From DATJBC01 sp035515515 (lineage in GTDB: Bacteria > Actinomycetota > Acidimicrobiia > Acidimicrobiales > UBA8190), in NCBI GenBank assembly GCA_035515515.1, contig DATJBC010000157.1:1-5148 (forward strand): a stretch of 5,148 nucleotides of DNA. Reading direction: 5' to 3'. The translations under genes and the position numbers were made by a program. Shown here piece by piece: positions 1-5,148 of this stretch. The stretch's first letter is position 1. Each line of letters starts with the position of its first letter. The notes beneath the pieces were generated by a model. The model saw only the letters and a program-made list of their open reading frames with translations. It did no database searches and had not been told where the DNA came from.

Positions 1-16
1 GCCACGCCCCCGGCCA

Positions 17-47
17 ACCTCCGGGGCCCGGTCACCCCCCCGGAGGT
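17..47 (-). terminator. GC-rich hairpin enclosing the MFS stop codon, possible terminator
   Basis: ACCTCCGGGG (17-26) and CCCCGGAGGT (38-47) form a perfect 10-bp inverted repeat with an 11-base loop. The loop contains the TGA stop (32-34) of the minus-strand transporter. Read on the minus strand, the 3' arm is followed by TTGGCC, so there is no U-tract and a classical Rho-independent terminator is not supported. It may still mark the transcript 3' end, as U-poor hairpins are often proposed to do in high-GC actinobacteria, or it may stabilise the mRNA end. The symmetrical stem could act on either strand. Confidence 0.4.
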
Positions 48-1882
48 GCGGCCGGCCGGCCGGGGCGGGCCCCCGGGCCGCCGGGCGCGGGCGCGGCGGC
101 GAAGGCGCCGTGCCCGAGGCGGCGGATCCGGCCCGACGCCACGCCCGAGCGCAGCGCCGCCCGCAGGCGGCCCGGGCCCCAGTGGCGGGCGGCCACGAGG
201 CGCGCCAGCTGCGCCTGGGTCTGCGGCCCGCGCTCGGCCAGCTGGTGGACGAGAGCGTCCACCTCGCGCGCAACGAAGGGATCACCGGAAGGACGCGTGG
301 AGGCCTGGGGAAGCGGCGCCCACCCGACTCGGCCGCTACGAGGCCGCACCGTCGGGGCCGGCGCAGGAGACGGCCGGGCCCGGGCCACGGGTTGCGGCCC
401 CCCGCCCACCGCCGAGAGCGGCGCGGCCACCTCCTCCAGGGGCCGCCGCTCGGCGTCGACGCCCAGGAAGACCGCCACCACGCCGGCCGCCATCATGAGC
501 GTGCCACCGATCACGTAGCCGATCGCCACGTCGAAGGGGCGCTTCGTAGCGATCAGGTTGCCGAAGAGGACCGGCCCGACGATGCCGCCCAGCCCGGTTC
601 CCACCGCGTAGAAGAACGCGATGGCGAGGGCCCGGGTCTCCATAGGGAACACCTCGCTCACCGTCAGGTACGCCGAACTGGCTCCGGCCGAGGCGAAGAA
701 GAAGATGACGACCCACGCGAGGGTCTGGGTGTCGGCGCTCAGCACCCCGGCATCGAACAGGCGGGCGGTGATCACCAGCATCACCCCCGAGGCGATATAG
801 GTCGTGGCGATCATGAGACGACGTCCCACGACGTCGAAGAGGCGGCCGAGGACGACGGGCCCCAGGACGTTCCCCAGCGCAAAGGCGATCAGGTAGTAGC
901 CGACCGAACCGGGCGACACGCGGTAGAAGGTGGTCAACACCAGCGCGTAGGTGAAGAACACGGCGTTGTAGAGGAACGCCTGGCCGACGAACAGCGACAG
1001 GCCCAGCACCGACCGCTGCGGATACTGGCCGAACACGATCCGGGCCACCTGGAGGAAGCCGAGCGAGCCCCGCGCCCGCACCTCGATCGGCTCGCCGGGG
1101 TCCTCGAGGTCCTCGCCCGTCGACGCCCGGACCTCGTCCTCGATCTGATCGACGATGCGATCGGCCTCCCTGACGTGCCCGTGGGTGAAGAGCCAACGCG
1201 GGCTCTCGGGGAGGTTGCGCCGCACGAGGAGGATGCCCAGACCGAGCACGGCCCCCATGAAGAAGCAGACGCGCCAGCCCACGTCGGTGGCGAGGACCTT
1301 GGGGTCGAGCAGCACCAGGGTGGCGGCGGCGCCCGCGGCGGTCCCCAACCAGTACGAGCCGTTGACGACGAGGTCGACGGTCCCCCGCACGCGGGCGGGG
1401 ATCAACTCGTCGATCGCCGAATTGATGGCCGCGTACTCCCCTCCGATCCCCGCGCCGGTGAAGAACCGGAAGGCGAAGAACATCCAGGCGTTGTGCGACG
1501 TGGCGGTGAGCACCGTGGCGGCCAGGTACACGCCCAGGGTGACGAGGAAGAGCCGGCGCCGCCCCAGGCGGTCGGTCAAGTGGCCGAACACCAGTGCGCC
1601 CGCACAGGCGCCGGCGACGTAGACACCGGCGGCGTCGCCCACCTGGGCCGTCGAGATGGCGATCCCGCTGCCGGCCTTGGTGAGCGTGCTGCCCACGGCA
1701 CCGACGATGGTCACCTCGAGGCCGTCGAGGATCCACACGGTGCCCAGACCGATGAGCACCATCCAGTGCCAGCGCGACCACGGGAGCCGGTCGAGGCGGC
1801 CCGGCACCCGGGTCGAGACCGCGGCGGCGCCGGCGTCGTCGCCGGGGGCCCCGCCTGCCCCGGACCTGGACGCCAGCGTCAC
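32..1882 (-). CDS. MFS transporter, sugar-porter-like, with C-terminal winged-helix-like extension
   Basis: Predicted 12-helix inner-membrane solute:cation symporter of the major facilitator superfamily; the substrate cannot be told from sequence. Seen: TM1 at about 40-62 with Asp53 (LDGLEVTI); the loop 2-3 motif A GHLTDRLGRRR at 100-110; RFFTGAGIGGEY at 139-150; PESPRWL at 225-231 after TM6; a long cytoplasmic loop at 222-288; a second motif A copy GRLFDVVGRRL at 346-356; and SEVFPMETRA at 409-418. These are sugar-porter / metabolite symporter hallmarks. The transporter core ends near residue 476. A Pro/Ala/Arg-rich linker (about 480-533) follows, then a compact segment at 534-598 that reads as helix, helix-turn-helix and a wing-like IRRLGHGAFA. 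That tail makes the protein longer than the usual 450-500 residues. The GTG start is chosen because AGGGAG lies six bases upstream. It lies 45 bases after the small hydrophobic gene on the same strand and may be co-transcribed with it. The MFS call is secure; the tail's function is unknown. Confidence 0.93.
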   Translation of the reverse strand: MTLASRSGAGGAPGDDAGAAAVSTRVPGRLDRLPWSRWHWMVLIGLGTVWILDGLEVTIVGAVGSTLTKAGSGIAISTAQVGDAAGVYVAGACAGALVFGHLTDRLGRRRLFLVTLGVYLAATVLTATSHNAWMFFAFRFFTGAGIGGEYAAINSAIDELIPARVRGTVDLVVNGSYWLGTAAGAAATLVLLDPKVLATDVGWRVCFFMGAVLGLGILLVRRNLPESPRWLFTHGHVREADRIVDQIEDEVRASTGEDLEDPGEPIEVRARGSLGFLQVARIVFGQYPQRSVLGLSLFVGQAFLYNAVFFTYALVLTTFYRVSPGSVGYYLIAFALGNVLGPVVLGRLFDVVGRRLMIATTYIASGVMLVITARLFDAGVLSADTQTLAWVVIFFFASAGASSAYLTVSEVFPMETRALAIAFFYAVGTGLGGIVGPVLFGNLIATKRPFDVAIGYVIGGTLMMAAGVVAVFLGVDAERRPLEEVAAPLSAVGGGPQPVARARPSPAPAPTVRPRSGRVGWAPLPQASTRPSGDPFVAREVDALVHQLAERGPQTQAQLARLVAARHWGPGRLRAALRSGVASGRIRRLGHGAFAAAPAPGGPGARPGRPAAPPGG

Positions 1883-1888
1883 CGGGTT

Positions 1889-1894
1889 CTCCCT
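1889..1894 (-). promoter_or_regulatory. Ribosome binding site of the MFS transporter
   Basis: On the minus strand AGGGAG is followed by six bases and then the GTG at 1882. This is good Shine-Dalgarno spacing. It supports the GTG as the true start over an in-frame GTG at residue 26, which would remove only non-membrane N-terminal sequence. Confidence 0.65.
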
Positions 1895-1927
1895 AGCGCC
1901 CGGCGCGCTGTGACGGCCACCGGCGCG

Positions 1928-2098
1928 TCACCAGCGGTACCAGCGGCCGCGGCCGCCTGCTCCCTCGCCCCGGGCGAGGGCGAACCCCGCCAGCCAGGCG
2001 ATGAAGACCACGGCGGCGATGATCCACAGGACATGGGCGGCGAACCCGAGGCCCCCCAAGATCAGTGCGATGAGCAGTACCAACAAGATGAGTCCCAT
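1928..2098 (-). CDS. Small hydrophobic membrane protein, 56 residues
   Basis: This 56-residue protein is mostly membrane-embedded. The first helix (about residues 2-20, very Leu/Ile-rich, ending GGLGFAAH) is separated by a tight turn from a second helix (about 23-42). A short basic and aromatic tail follows, ending GRGRWYRW. It resembles the short proteins annotated only as 'hydrophobic protein' in many actinobacteria; their role is not established. The ATG at 2098 shares its first base with the TAA stop of the upstream DUF6458 gene (TAATG), which indicates translational coupling. AGGGT lies six bases and AGAGGA twelve bases upstream of the ATG. A longer reading of the same frame back to 2443 is rejected because it antiparallels no known family and overlaps the upstream gene. 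The C-terminal Trp/Tyr/Arg tail could sit at the membrane interface on the cytoplasmic side (inference). Confidence 0.85.
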   Translation of the reverse strand: MGLILLVLLIALILGGLGFAAHVLWIIAAVVFIAWLAGFALARGEGAGGRGRWYRW

Positions 2099-2361
2099 TA
2101 CGACACCCTGTCCTCTCGGTGCATGACGTGGCCGTAGCCGTCGTCGACGGTCGTCTCGTGGCGTCGCCTCTGCCCGGTGCTCGTCACCGCGAAGAAGACG
2201 AGGGAGACCGCGAAGCCCACGGCACCCACGATCATCAGGATGACACCCACCGTTCTGACGTCGAACCCGTGCTGCGCGGTGTTCGCCGTGACGGCAAAGT
2301 CCAAGATGGCGCCAACGGCAAAGACCAAGATGCTCGCAACGACTCCACCTGTCCCGATCAT
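2098..2361 (-). CDS. DUF6458-type two-helix membrane protein
   Basis: This 87-residue protein has two hydrophobic segments (about 5-26 and 37-59) and a hydrophilic, charged C-terminal tail (64-87) containing RRRHE and MHRED. The pattern GTGG...ILVFAVGAILDFAV, then FDVRTVGVILMIVGAVGF, matches what I know of DUF6458 proteins: GAIL-x-FAV in helix 1, and a D-x-x-T-V/I-G-V-I-L-M entry into helix 2. The biochemical function of the family is unknown. An ATG two codons upstream (2367) is possible, but AGGAGGT abuts it directly with no spacing. The ATG at 2361 has seven bases between AGGAGG and the start and is preferred. The gene heads the leftward group and overlaps the next gene by one base. A stress-sigma-like promoter lies about 80 bases upstream. 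Identity as a DUF6458 member is from memory of the family, not a search. Confidence 0.85.
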   Translation of the reverse strand: MIGTGGVVASILVFAVGAILDFAVTANTAQHGFDVRTVGVILMIVGAVGFAVSLVFFAVTSTGQRRRHETTVDDGYGHVMHREDRVS

Positions 2362-2367
2362 TGACAT

Positions 2368-2374
2368 ACCTCCT
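2368..2374 (-). promoter_or_regulatory. Strong Shine-Dalgarno that decides the DUF6458 start
   Basis: On the minus strand AGGAGGT runs straight into ATGTCAATG. The first ATG touches the Shine-Dalgarno sequence, which is too close for normal initiation. The second ATG (2361) has standard spacing. The perfect anti-SD match suggests efficient translation. Confidence 0.75.
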
Positions 2375-2450
2375 CGTGCGCGGACCGCGAGCCGTCGACG
2401 AGGATCCCCCCGCCGCCGACGCCACGGTCAGACATCGGGGCACAGCAGCG

Positions 2451-2476
2451 ATACCCCCGCCGCCCGGCGCGTAAAC
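2451..2476 (-). promoter_or_regulatory. SigF/SigB-like general-stress promoter for the DUF6458 group
   Basis: Reading the minus strand, GTTT (2476-2473) is followed by 16 bases and then GGGTAT (2456-2451). This fits the consensus described for actinobacterial stress sigma factors of the SigF/SigB type (GTTT, about 14-17 bases, GGGTAW). Transcription would begin near 2443, giving a 5' leader of roughly 80 bases before the ATG at 2361. No better SigA-type pair was seen on this strand in the interval. Confidence 0.6.
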
Positions 2477-2531
2477 AGGGACGCGGGTAACCGGCCGTCT
2501 CGTGCGTCTGCCGGCGCGCTCGGACGTGGCG

Positions 2532-2559
2532 GTTTCGAGCGGTGGCCCGCGGTGGGTAA
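2532..2559 (+). promoter_or_regulatory. Possible SigF/SigB-like promoter for the DoxX/DHA2 operon
   Basis: On the plus strand GTTT (2532-2535) is followed by 18 bases and then GGGTAA (2554-2559). The elements match the same stress-sigma pattern as the divergent site, although the spacer is one or two bases longer than usual. The -10 element ends nine bases before the ATG at 2569. The transcript would therefore start at or just before that ATG and be leaderless or nearly so, which agrees with the lack of a good Shine-Dalgarno sequence there. Confidence 0.42.
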
Positions 2560-2568
2560 GACCCTCCC

Positions 2569-3015
2569 ATGTCTGCCACCACGACGATCCGCCAACTGCC
2601 GCTCCGGGTGACCACGGGCGGCTTCATCCTGAACGAGGGCCTGAGCAAGTTGCAGGCCGACGACGAAACGGCCAAGCACCTCCACGCGGCGGCCGCGCGC
2701 GCCTATCCCGTGTTCGAAGGCATGGACGAGCACGCCTTCACCAAGGCTCTAGCGCTGGCCGAGACCGCGCTGGGCGGGGCGCTCCTGCTGCCCCTGGTGC
2801 GCGGGCGGCTGGCAGGCCTGGGACTGGTGGCCTTCGCCGGTGCGCTGCTGGGCCTCTACGCCCGCAGCCCGGGGGCCCACGAGCCGCACAGCATGCGGCC
2901 CACGCGCGACGGCGTGGCCCTGGCCAAGGACGTGTGGATGCTCGGGATCGGGCTGTCGCTGATGGCGGACTCGAGGGTCCGGCGTCGTCGCCGTCGCAGC
3001 CGCCGCTCGGGCTGA
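2569..3015 (+). CDS. DoxX-like small membrane protein
   Basis: This 148-residue protein has the layout of DoxX-like proteins. The first, weakly hydrophobic segment has RVTTGGFILNEGLSKL at 13-28. A soluble stretch rich in Ala/His/Glu follows (29-57). Three membrane helices come next (about 60-78, 80-99 and 117-133), with AETALGGALLLP at 64-75 and AKDVWMLGIGLSLM at 119-132. The R..GG...GxxK motif in the first segment and the K-D-x-x-x-L-G motif in the last helix are typical of DoxX-related membrane proteins. Several members are linked to redox or thiol-oxidative stress, but no activity can be assigned here. The C-terminus ends in an unusual run of arginines (RRRRRRSRRS, 138-147). The ATG has no convincing Shine-Dalgarno sequence and sits just after a candidate -10 element. 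The DHA2 exporter starts only four bases after the stop, so the two are almost certainly one operon. Confidence 0.78.
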   Translation: MSATTTIRQLPLRVTTGGFILNEGLSKLQADDETAKHLHAAAARAYPVFEGMDEHAFTKALALAETALGGALLLPLVRGRLAGLGLVAFAGALLGLYARSPGAHEPHSMRPTRDGVALAKDVWMLGIGLSLMADSRVRRRRRRSRRSG

Positions 3016-3019
3016 GCCC

Positions 3020-4672
3020 GTGGCCATCGCCCCGGCGAGGCGGGGCCCACGCGCCGTGGCCCCCGGGGCGGCGCGCGGCCTCGAGCGCCCGCCGACCCAC
3101 GGCGCCGTCGGCGGAGGCGGGGGGGCGCTCGCCCTCACGGCGGTCACGCTCGTCTTGTTCCTCACCTTCCTCGACAACACGATCGTCGCCGTCGTCCTGG
3201 CCAGCGTGCAGTCGGCGCTCCACGCCGGCGTGGGCGCCCTGCAGTGGGTCGTCAACGGGTACGCCCTGAGCTTCGCCAGCCTGATGCTCGCCTTCGGCAC
3301 GCTGGGAGACGTCCTCGGGCGCAAGCGCGTCATGCTCGGGGGCGTGGGCCTGTTCTGCGCGGGGTCCGTCCTCTGCGCGCTGGCGCCCAGCGTGGGCACG
3401 CTGATCGCAGGGCGGATCCTCATGGGCGTGGGTGCCGCCGCCTCCGAGCCCGGCACGCTATCGATGGTCCGCCACCTCTACGAAGACCGGGCCGAGCGGG
3501 CGCGCGCCCTGGGGGTGTGGGTGGCGGTGTCGGGGCTCGCGTTGGCGCTCGGGCCGGTGGTCGGGGGCGCCCTCTCCGGCCTGTGGTCGTGGCGCGCCGT
3601 CTTCTGGTTCAACGTGGTGTTCGGCGCGGCCGCCTTCGTGCTGGCGTGGGTCTCGCTCCCCGAGAGCGCCGATCCCACGGGGCGGCGCCTGGACGCGGGC
3701 GGGGCCGTCCTGGCCGCCGGAGCCCTGGCGGCGTTGTCCTTCGCCGTGATCTCGGGCGAGACCGCCGGCTACCGCACACCGTGGATCGTGGCGCTCTTCG
3801 CGCTGGCCGCTCTGGGTGTGACGGCGTTCGTGGTGAGGGAGCGACGCTCGTCGAACCCGCTCGTCGACGTCGGCTTCTTCCGAAGGTCGCGCTTCACGGG
3901 CGCGAACGTGGTGGCCTTCGCCGTGTACTTCGGCGTGTTCGCCGTCTTCTTCTTCGTCGCCCTCTACCTCCAGGTCGTCGGCTCGCAGTCGCCGTACCAG
4001 ACGGCGGTCGACTTCGTCCCCATGGCGGCGGGCATGGTGCTCGCCTCGGCCCTCACCGGTCGATGGGTGGCCGCCGGCGGCCCCCGCCTCCCCATGGCGC
4101 TCGGGTGCCTGGCGGCGGGCGTCGGCCTGATGCTGACCGACACCCTCCTCAACTCGCACTCGACCGTGCTCGGGATCGGCTGGCCGCTCGCCCTCACCGG
4201 CGTCGGCTTCGGGGTCGCCCTGGTGCCGGTCACCACCGCCGCGTTGTCGTCCATCCCCCCCGAGCGCTCCGGCATGGCGTCGTCGATGACCCACACCAGC
4301 CGCGAGCTGGGAGCGGTCATGGGCGTGGCCATCCTCGGATCGGTGGTGAACGGGCAGCTCACCACCAACCTCGTCCACCGGCTCGCCACCCTCGGCCTCC
4401 CCGCGCCGTTCCGCTCGCAGGTCGTCACCGCCGTGACCACCGGGACCGTGAGCGGGCAGGCGTCGGCCGCCGAGAGGAACCCGGCGATCGCCTCCATCGT
4501 CCACCGCGTCGTGACAGCCGCCTACGGCGCCTTCTCGCACGGGCTCGAGCTGTCGCTGGCCGTGGCGGCCGCCCTCATGGTGCTCGGGGCGGTCACGGCC
4601 GCCCTCACCATGGGGCGCGAGCGCCCGCCACCGCGGGTGCAGCCCCGCAGCTCCGCAGCTCCGCTCCCGTAG
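3020..4672 (+). CDS. DHA2-family MFS efflux transporter (EmrB/QacA type, 14 helices)
   Basis: Predicted proton-driven exporter of drugs or other small hydrophobic compounds in the inner membrane; its substrate is unknown. Seen: FLDNTIVAVVLASVQ at 50-64, the TM1 D1 motif with Asp52; LQWVVNGYALSFASLML at 74-90; motif A GDVLGRKR at 96-103; AGRILMGVGAA at 130-140 with Arg132 (motif B); and the antiporter motif C at about 172-183, ALGPVVGG. WSWRAVFWFNVVFG (189-202) then leads into the central extra helix pair. About 14 hydrophobic segments end near 530, followed by a Pro/Arg-rich tail. The length of 550 fits a DHA2 protein. The GTG at 3020 follows the DoxX stop by four bases with no clear Shine-Dalgarno sequence, so coupling to DoxX translation is likely. 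An in-frame GTG at 3056 is an alternative. Residues 1-36 are Gly/Pro/Arg-rich and precede TM1, so the exact start is uncertain while the family call is firm. Confidence 0.93.
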   Translation: MAIAPARRGPRAVAPGAARGLERPPTHGAVGGGGGALALTAVTLVLFLTFLDNTIVAVVLASVQSALHAGVGALQWVVNGYALSFASLMLAFGTLGDVLGRKRVMLGGVGLFCAGSVLCALAPSVGTLIAGRILMGVGAAASEPGTLSMVRHLYEDRAERARALGVWVAVSGLALALGPVVGGALSGLWSWRAVFWFNVVFGAAAFVLAWVSLPESADPTGRRLDAGGAVLAAGALAALSFAVISGETAGYRTPWIVALFALAALGVTAFVVRERRSSNPLVDVGFFRRSRFTGANVVAFAVYFGVFAVFFFVALYLQVVGSQSPYQTAVDFVPMAAGMVLASALTGRWVAAGGPRLPMALGCLAAGVGLMLTDTLLNSHSTVLGIGWPLALTGVGFGVALVPVTTAALSSIPPERSGMASSMTHTSRELGAVMGVAILGSVVNGQLTTNLVHRLATLGLPAPFRSQVVTAVTTGTVSGQASAAERNPAIASIVHRVVTAAYGAFSHGLELSLAVAAALMVLGAVTAALTMGRERPPPRVQPRSSAAPLP

Positions 4673-4729
4673 CGCCGGGGGCCGGCTGTTGGTAGCGTCG
4701 GCGGCGGACCCAGCAGGCGGGGGGTGGGG

Positions 4730-5148
4730 ATGCGGCGGGGAACGTGGGTGGCCGTGCCGGTCGTGGCACTGGCGTCACTGGCAGCGGGGATGGCCGGTCC
4801 TCCGGTGACGGCGGCGTCCTCCCGCCCGGGCCAGGCCACCCGCATCGCCCTCCCCGAGCCCACCGCGACGCCCGCGCCCAAGGCCTCGTCCGCACGCGCC
4901 GTGCACGAGACGTGGGCGTCGCGCAACTGGTCGGGCTACGCCCTCACCGGTTCGGGCTTGACCAGCGTGTCGGGGACGTGGACCGTCCCCACCGTGCGCG
5001 CGCCGGCCAAGAAGGCGCAACGCAGGCGCAACTTCTTCTCGGGCACGTGGGTGGGCATCGACGGCTTCACCCCGTCGGCCCGTCCCGCCCTCATCCAGGC
5101 AGGCACCGAGGAGGACTACCTGAAGGGCACCGTCTTCTACCGGGCGTG
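4730..5148 (+). CDS. Secreted G1-family glutamic endopeptidase (eqolisin), N-terminal part, cut by window end
   Basis: The frame stays open from ATG 4730 to the edge (139 codons plus TG). Residues 1-28 form a Sec signal peptide: MRR, a hydrophobic core to about 20, and a possible cleavage site at VTA|AS. A Pro/Ala/Thr-rich pro-segment follows to about 60. The mature fold then begins with NWSGYALTGSGLTSVSGTWTVPTV (66-89), SGTWVGIDGF (104-113) and LIQAGTEEDY (121-130), and ends at GTVFYRA. This is the N-terminal half of the peptidase A4 / G1 beta-sandwich. Gln123 in LIQAG corresponds to the catalytic glutamine of scytalidoglutamic peptidase. The catalytic glutamate lies beyond the window. The final TG would complete Trp if the next base is G, giving the family's Y-x-A-W. 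Known eqolisins work at acid pH outside the cell. The start follows a G-rich stretch (4717-4729); an in-frame GTG at 4724 is possible. Homology is recalled from motifs, not searched. Confidence 0.85.
   Translation, partial: MRRGTWVAVPVVALASLAAGMAGPPVTAASSRPGQATRIALPEPTATPAPKASSARAVHETWASRNWSGYALTGSGLTSVSGTWTVPTVRAPAKKAQRRRNFFSGTWVGIDGFTPSARPALIQAGTEEDYLKGTVFYRA

Noticed and set aside
110..2137. Long plus-strand open frame of 675 codons opposite the MFS gene
   Set aside because: Its translation is rich in Arg, His, Gly, Glu and Asp with no domain or hydrophobic pattern. It is the high-GC antisense shadow of the minus-strand transporter and runs on into the two small genes.
1928..2443. 171-residue reading of the small hydrophobic gene
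   Set aside because: The first 115 residues are out-of-frame translation of the DUF6458 gene and its leader. The hydrophobic family sequence begins at the ATG at 2098, which is coupled to the upstream stop.
2485..2490. Another GGGTAA in the divergent intergenic region as a stress promoter
   Set aside because: No GTTT-like element lies 14-18 bases upstream of it on the plus strand.
3458..4540. Minus-strand 360-codon frame opposite the DHA2 gene
   Set aside because: Low-complexity charged composition with no recognisable domain; antisense shadow of the exporter.
4647..4662. Tandem GCAGCTCC duplication at the end of the DHA2 gene
   Set aside because: Two copies of eight bases in a Ser/Ala tail; too short and too ordinary to suggest a functional repeat.
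4674..4686. Small hairpin GCCGG-GGG-CCGGC after the DHA2 stop as a terminator
   Set aside because: The stem is only five pairs with a three-base loop and no following T-run. In DNA this GC-rich such stems are common by chance.
3244..4695. Plus-strand 483-codon frame inside the DHA2 gene
   Set aside because: Arg/Gly/His-rich composition typical of an off-frame reading. The overlapping frame encodes a clear 14-helix transporter with motifs.
4693..4698. TAGCGT as a -10 element for the peptidase gene
   Set aside because: It has a TANNNT shape and lies about 30 bases before the start, but no -35 partner was found at the right distance, so it is too weak to call.
4522..4926. Minus-strand frames across the start of the peptidase gene
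   Set aside because: They overlap the plus-strand signal peptide and G1 motif region, which has a coherent protein pattern; the minus frames do not.

Overview
The window is very GC-rich DNA, with strong G/C bias at third codon positions and GTG starts. It most likely comes from an actinomycete-type (Actinomycetota) bacterium. The best phylogenetic hint is the pair of small membrane genes at 1928-2361. One is a DUF6458-type protein and the other a short 'hydrophobic protein' of a kind common in high-GC Actinobacteria. A free-living, possibly acidimicrobial, soil or aquatic lineage is plausible, but that is inference. No RNA gene, CRISPR array, insertion sequence, integrase or attachment site was seen.

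Layout. The minus strand carries three genes reading leftward. A DUF6458-type two-helix membrane protein (2361 to 2098) comes first. A 56-residue hydrophobic protein (2098 to 1928) follows, joined to it by a one-base TAATG overlap. After 45 bases comes a 616-residue sugar-porter-like MFS transporter (1882 to 32). Its C-terminus carries an unexpected segment that looks like a winged helix. A 10-bp GC hairpin wraps around the transporter stop codon. The plus strand carries a small DoxX-like membrane protein (2569-3015), followed after four bases by a 14-helix DHA2-type MFS exporter (3020-4672). At the right edge is the N-terminal part of a secreted glutamic endopeptidase of family G1 (eqolisin / peptidase A4 fold), from 4730 and cut by the window end.

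Control. The gene-free interval 2362-2568 lies between the divergent groups. Each side carries a sequence resembling the GTTT-spacer-GGGTAW promoter of actinobacterial general-stress sigma factors (SigF/SigB type). The minus-strand site has a 16-base spacer. The plus-strand site has an 18-base spacer and sits so close to the DoxX start that the mRNA could be leaderless. The simplest reading is a divergent, stress-inducible envelope module: small membrane proteins plus an exporter on one side and a possible co-transcribed importer on the other. That is inference from promoter-like motifs and gene order. The peptidase is probably a separate transcription unit.
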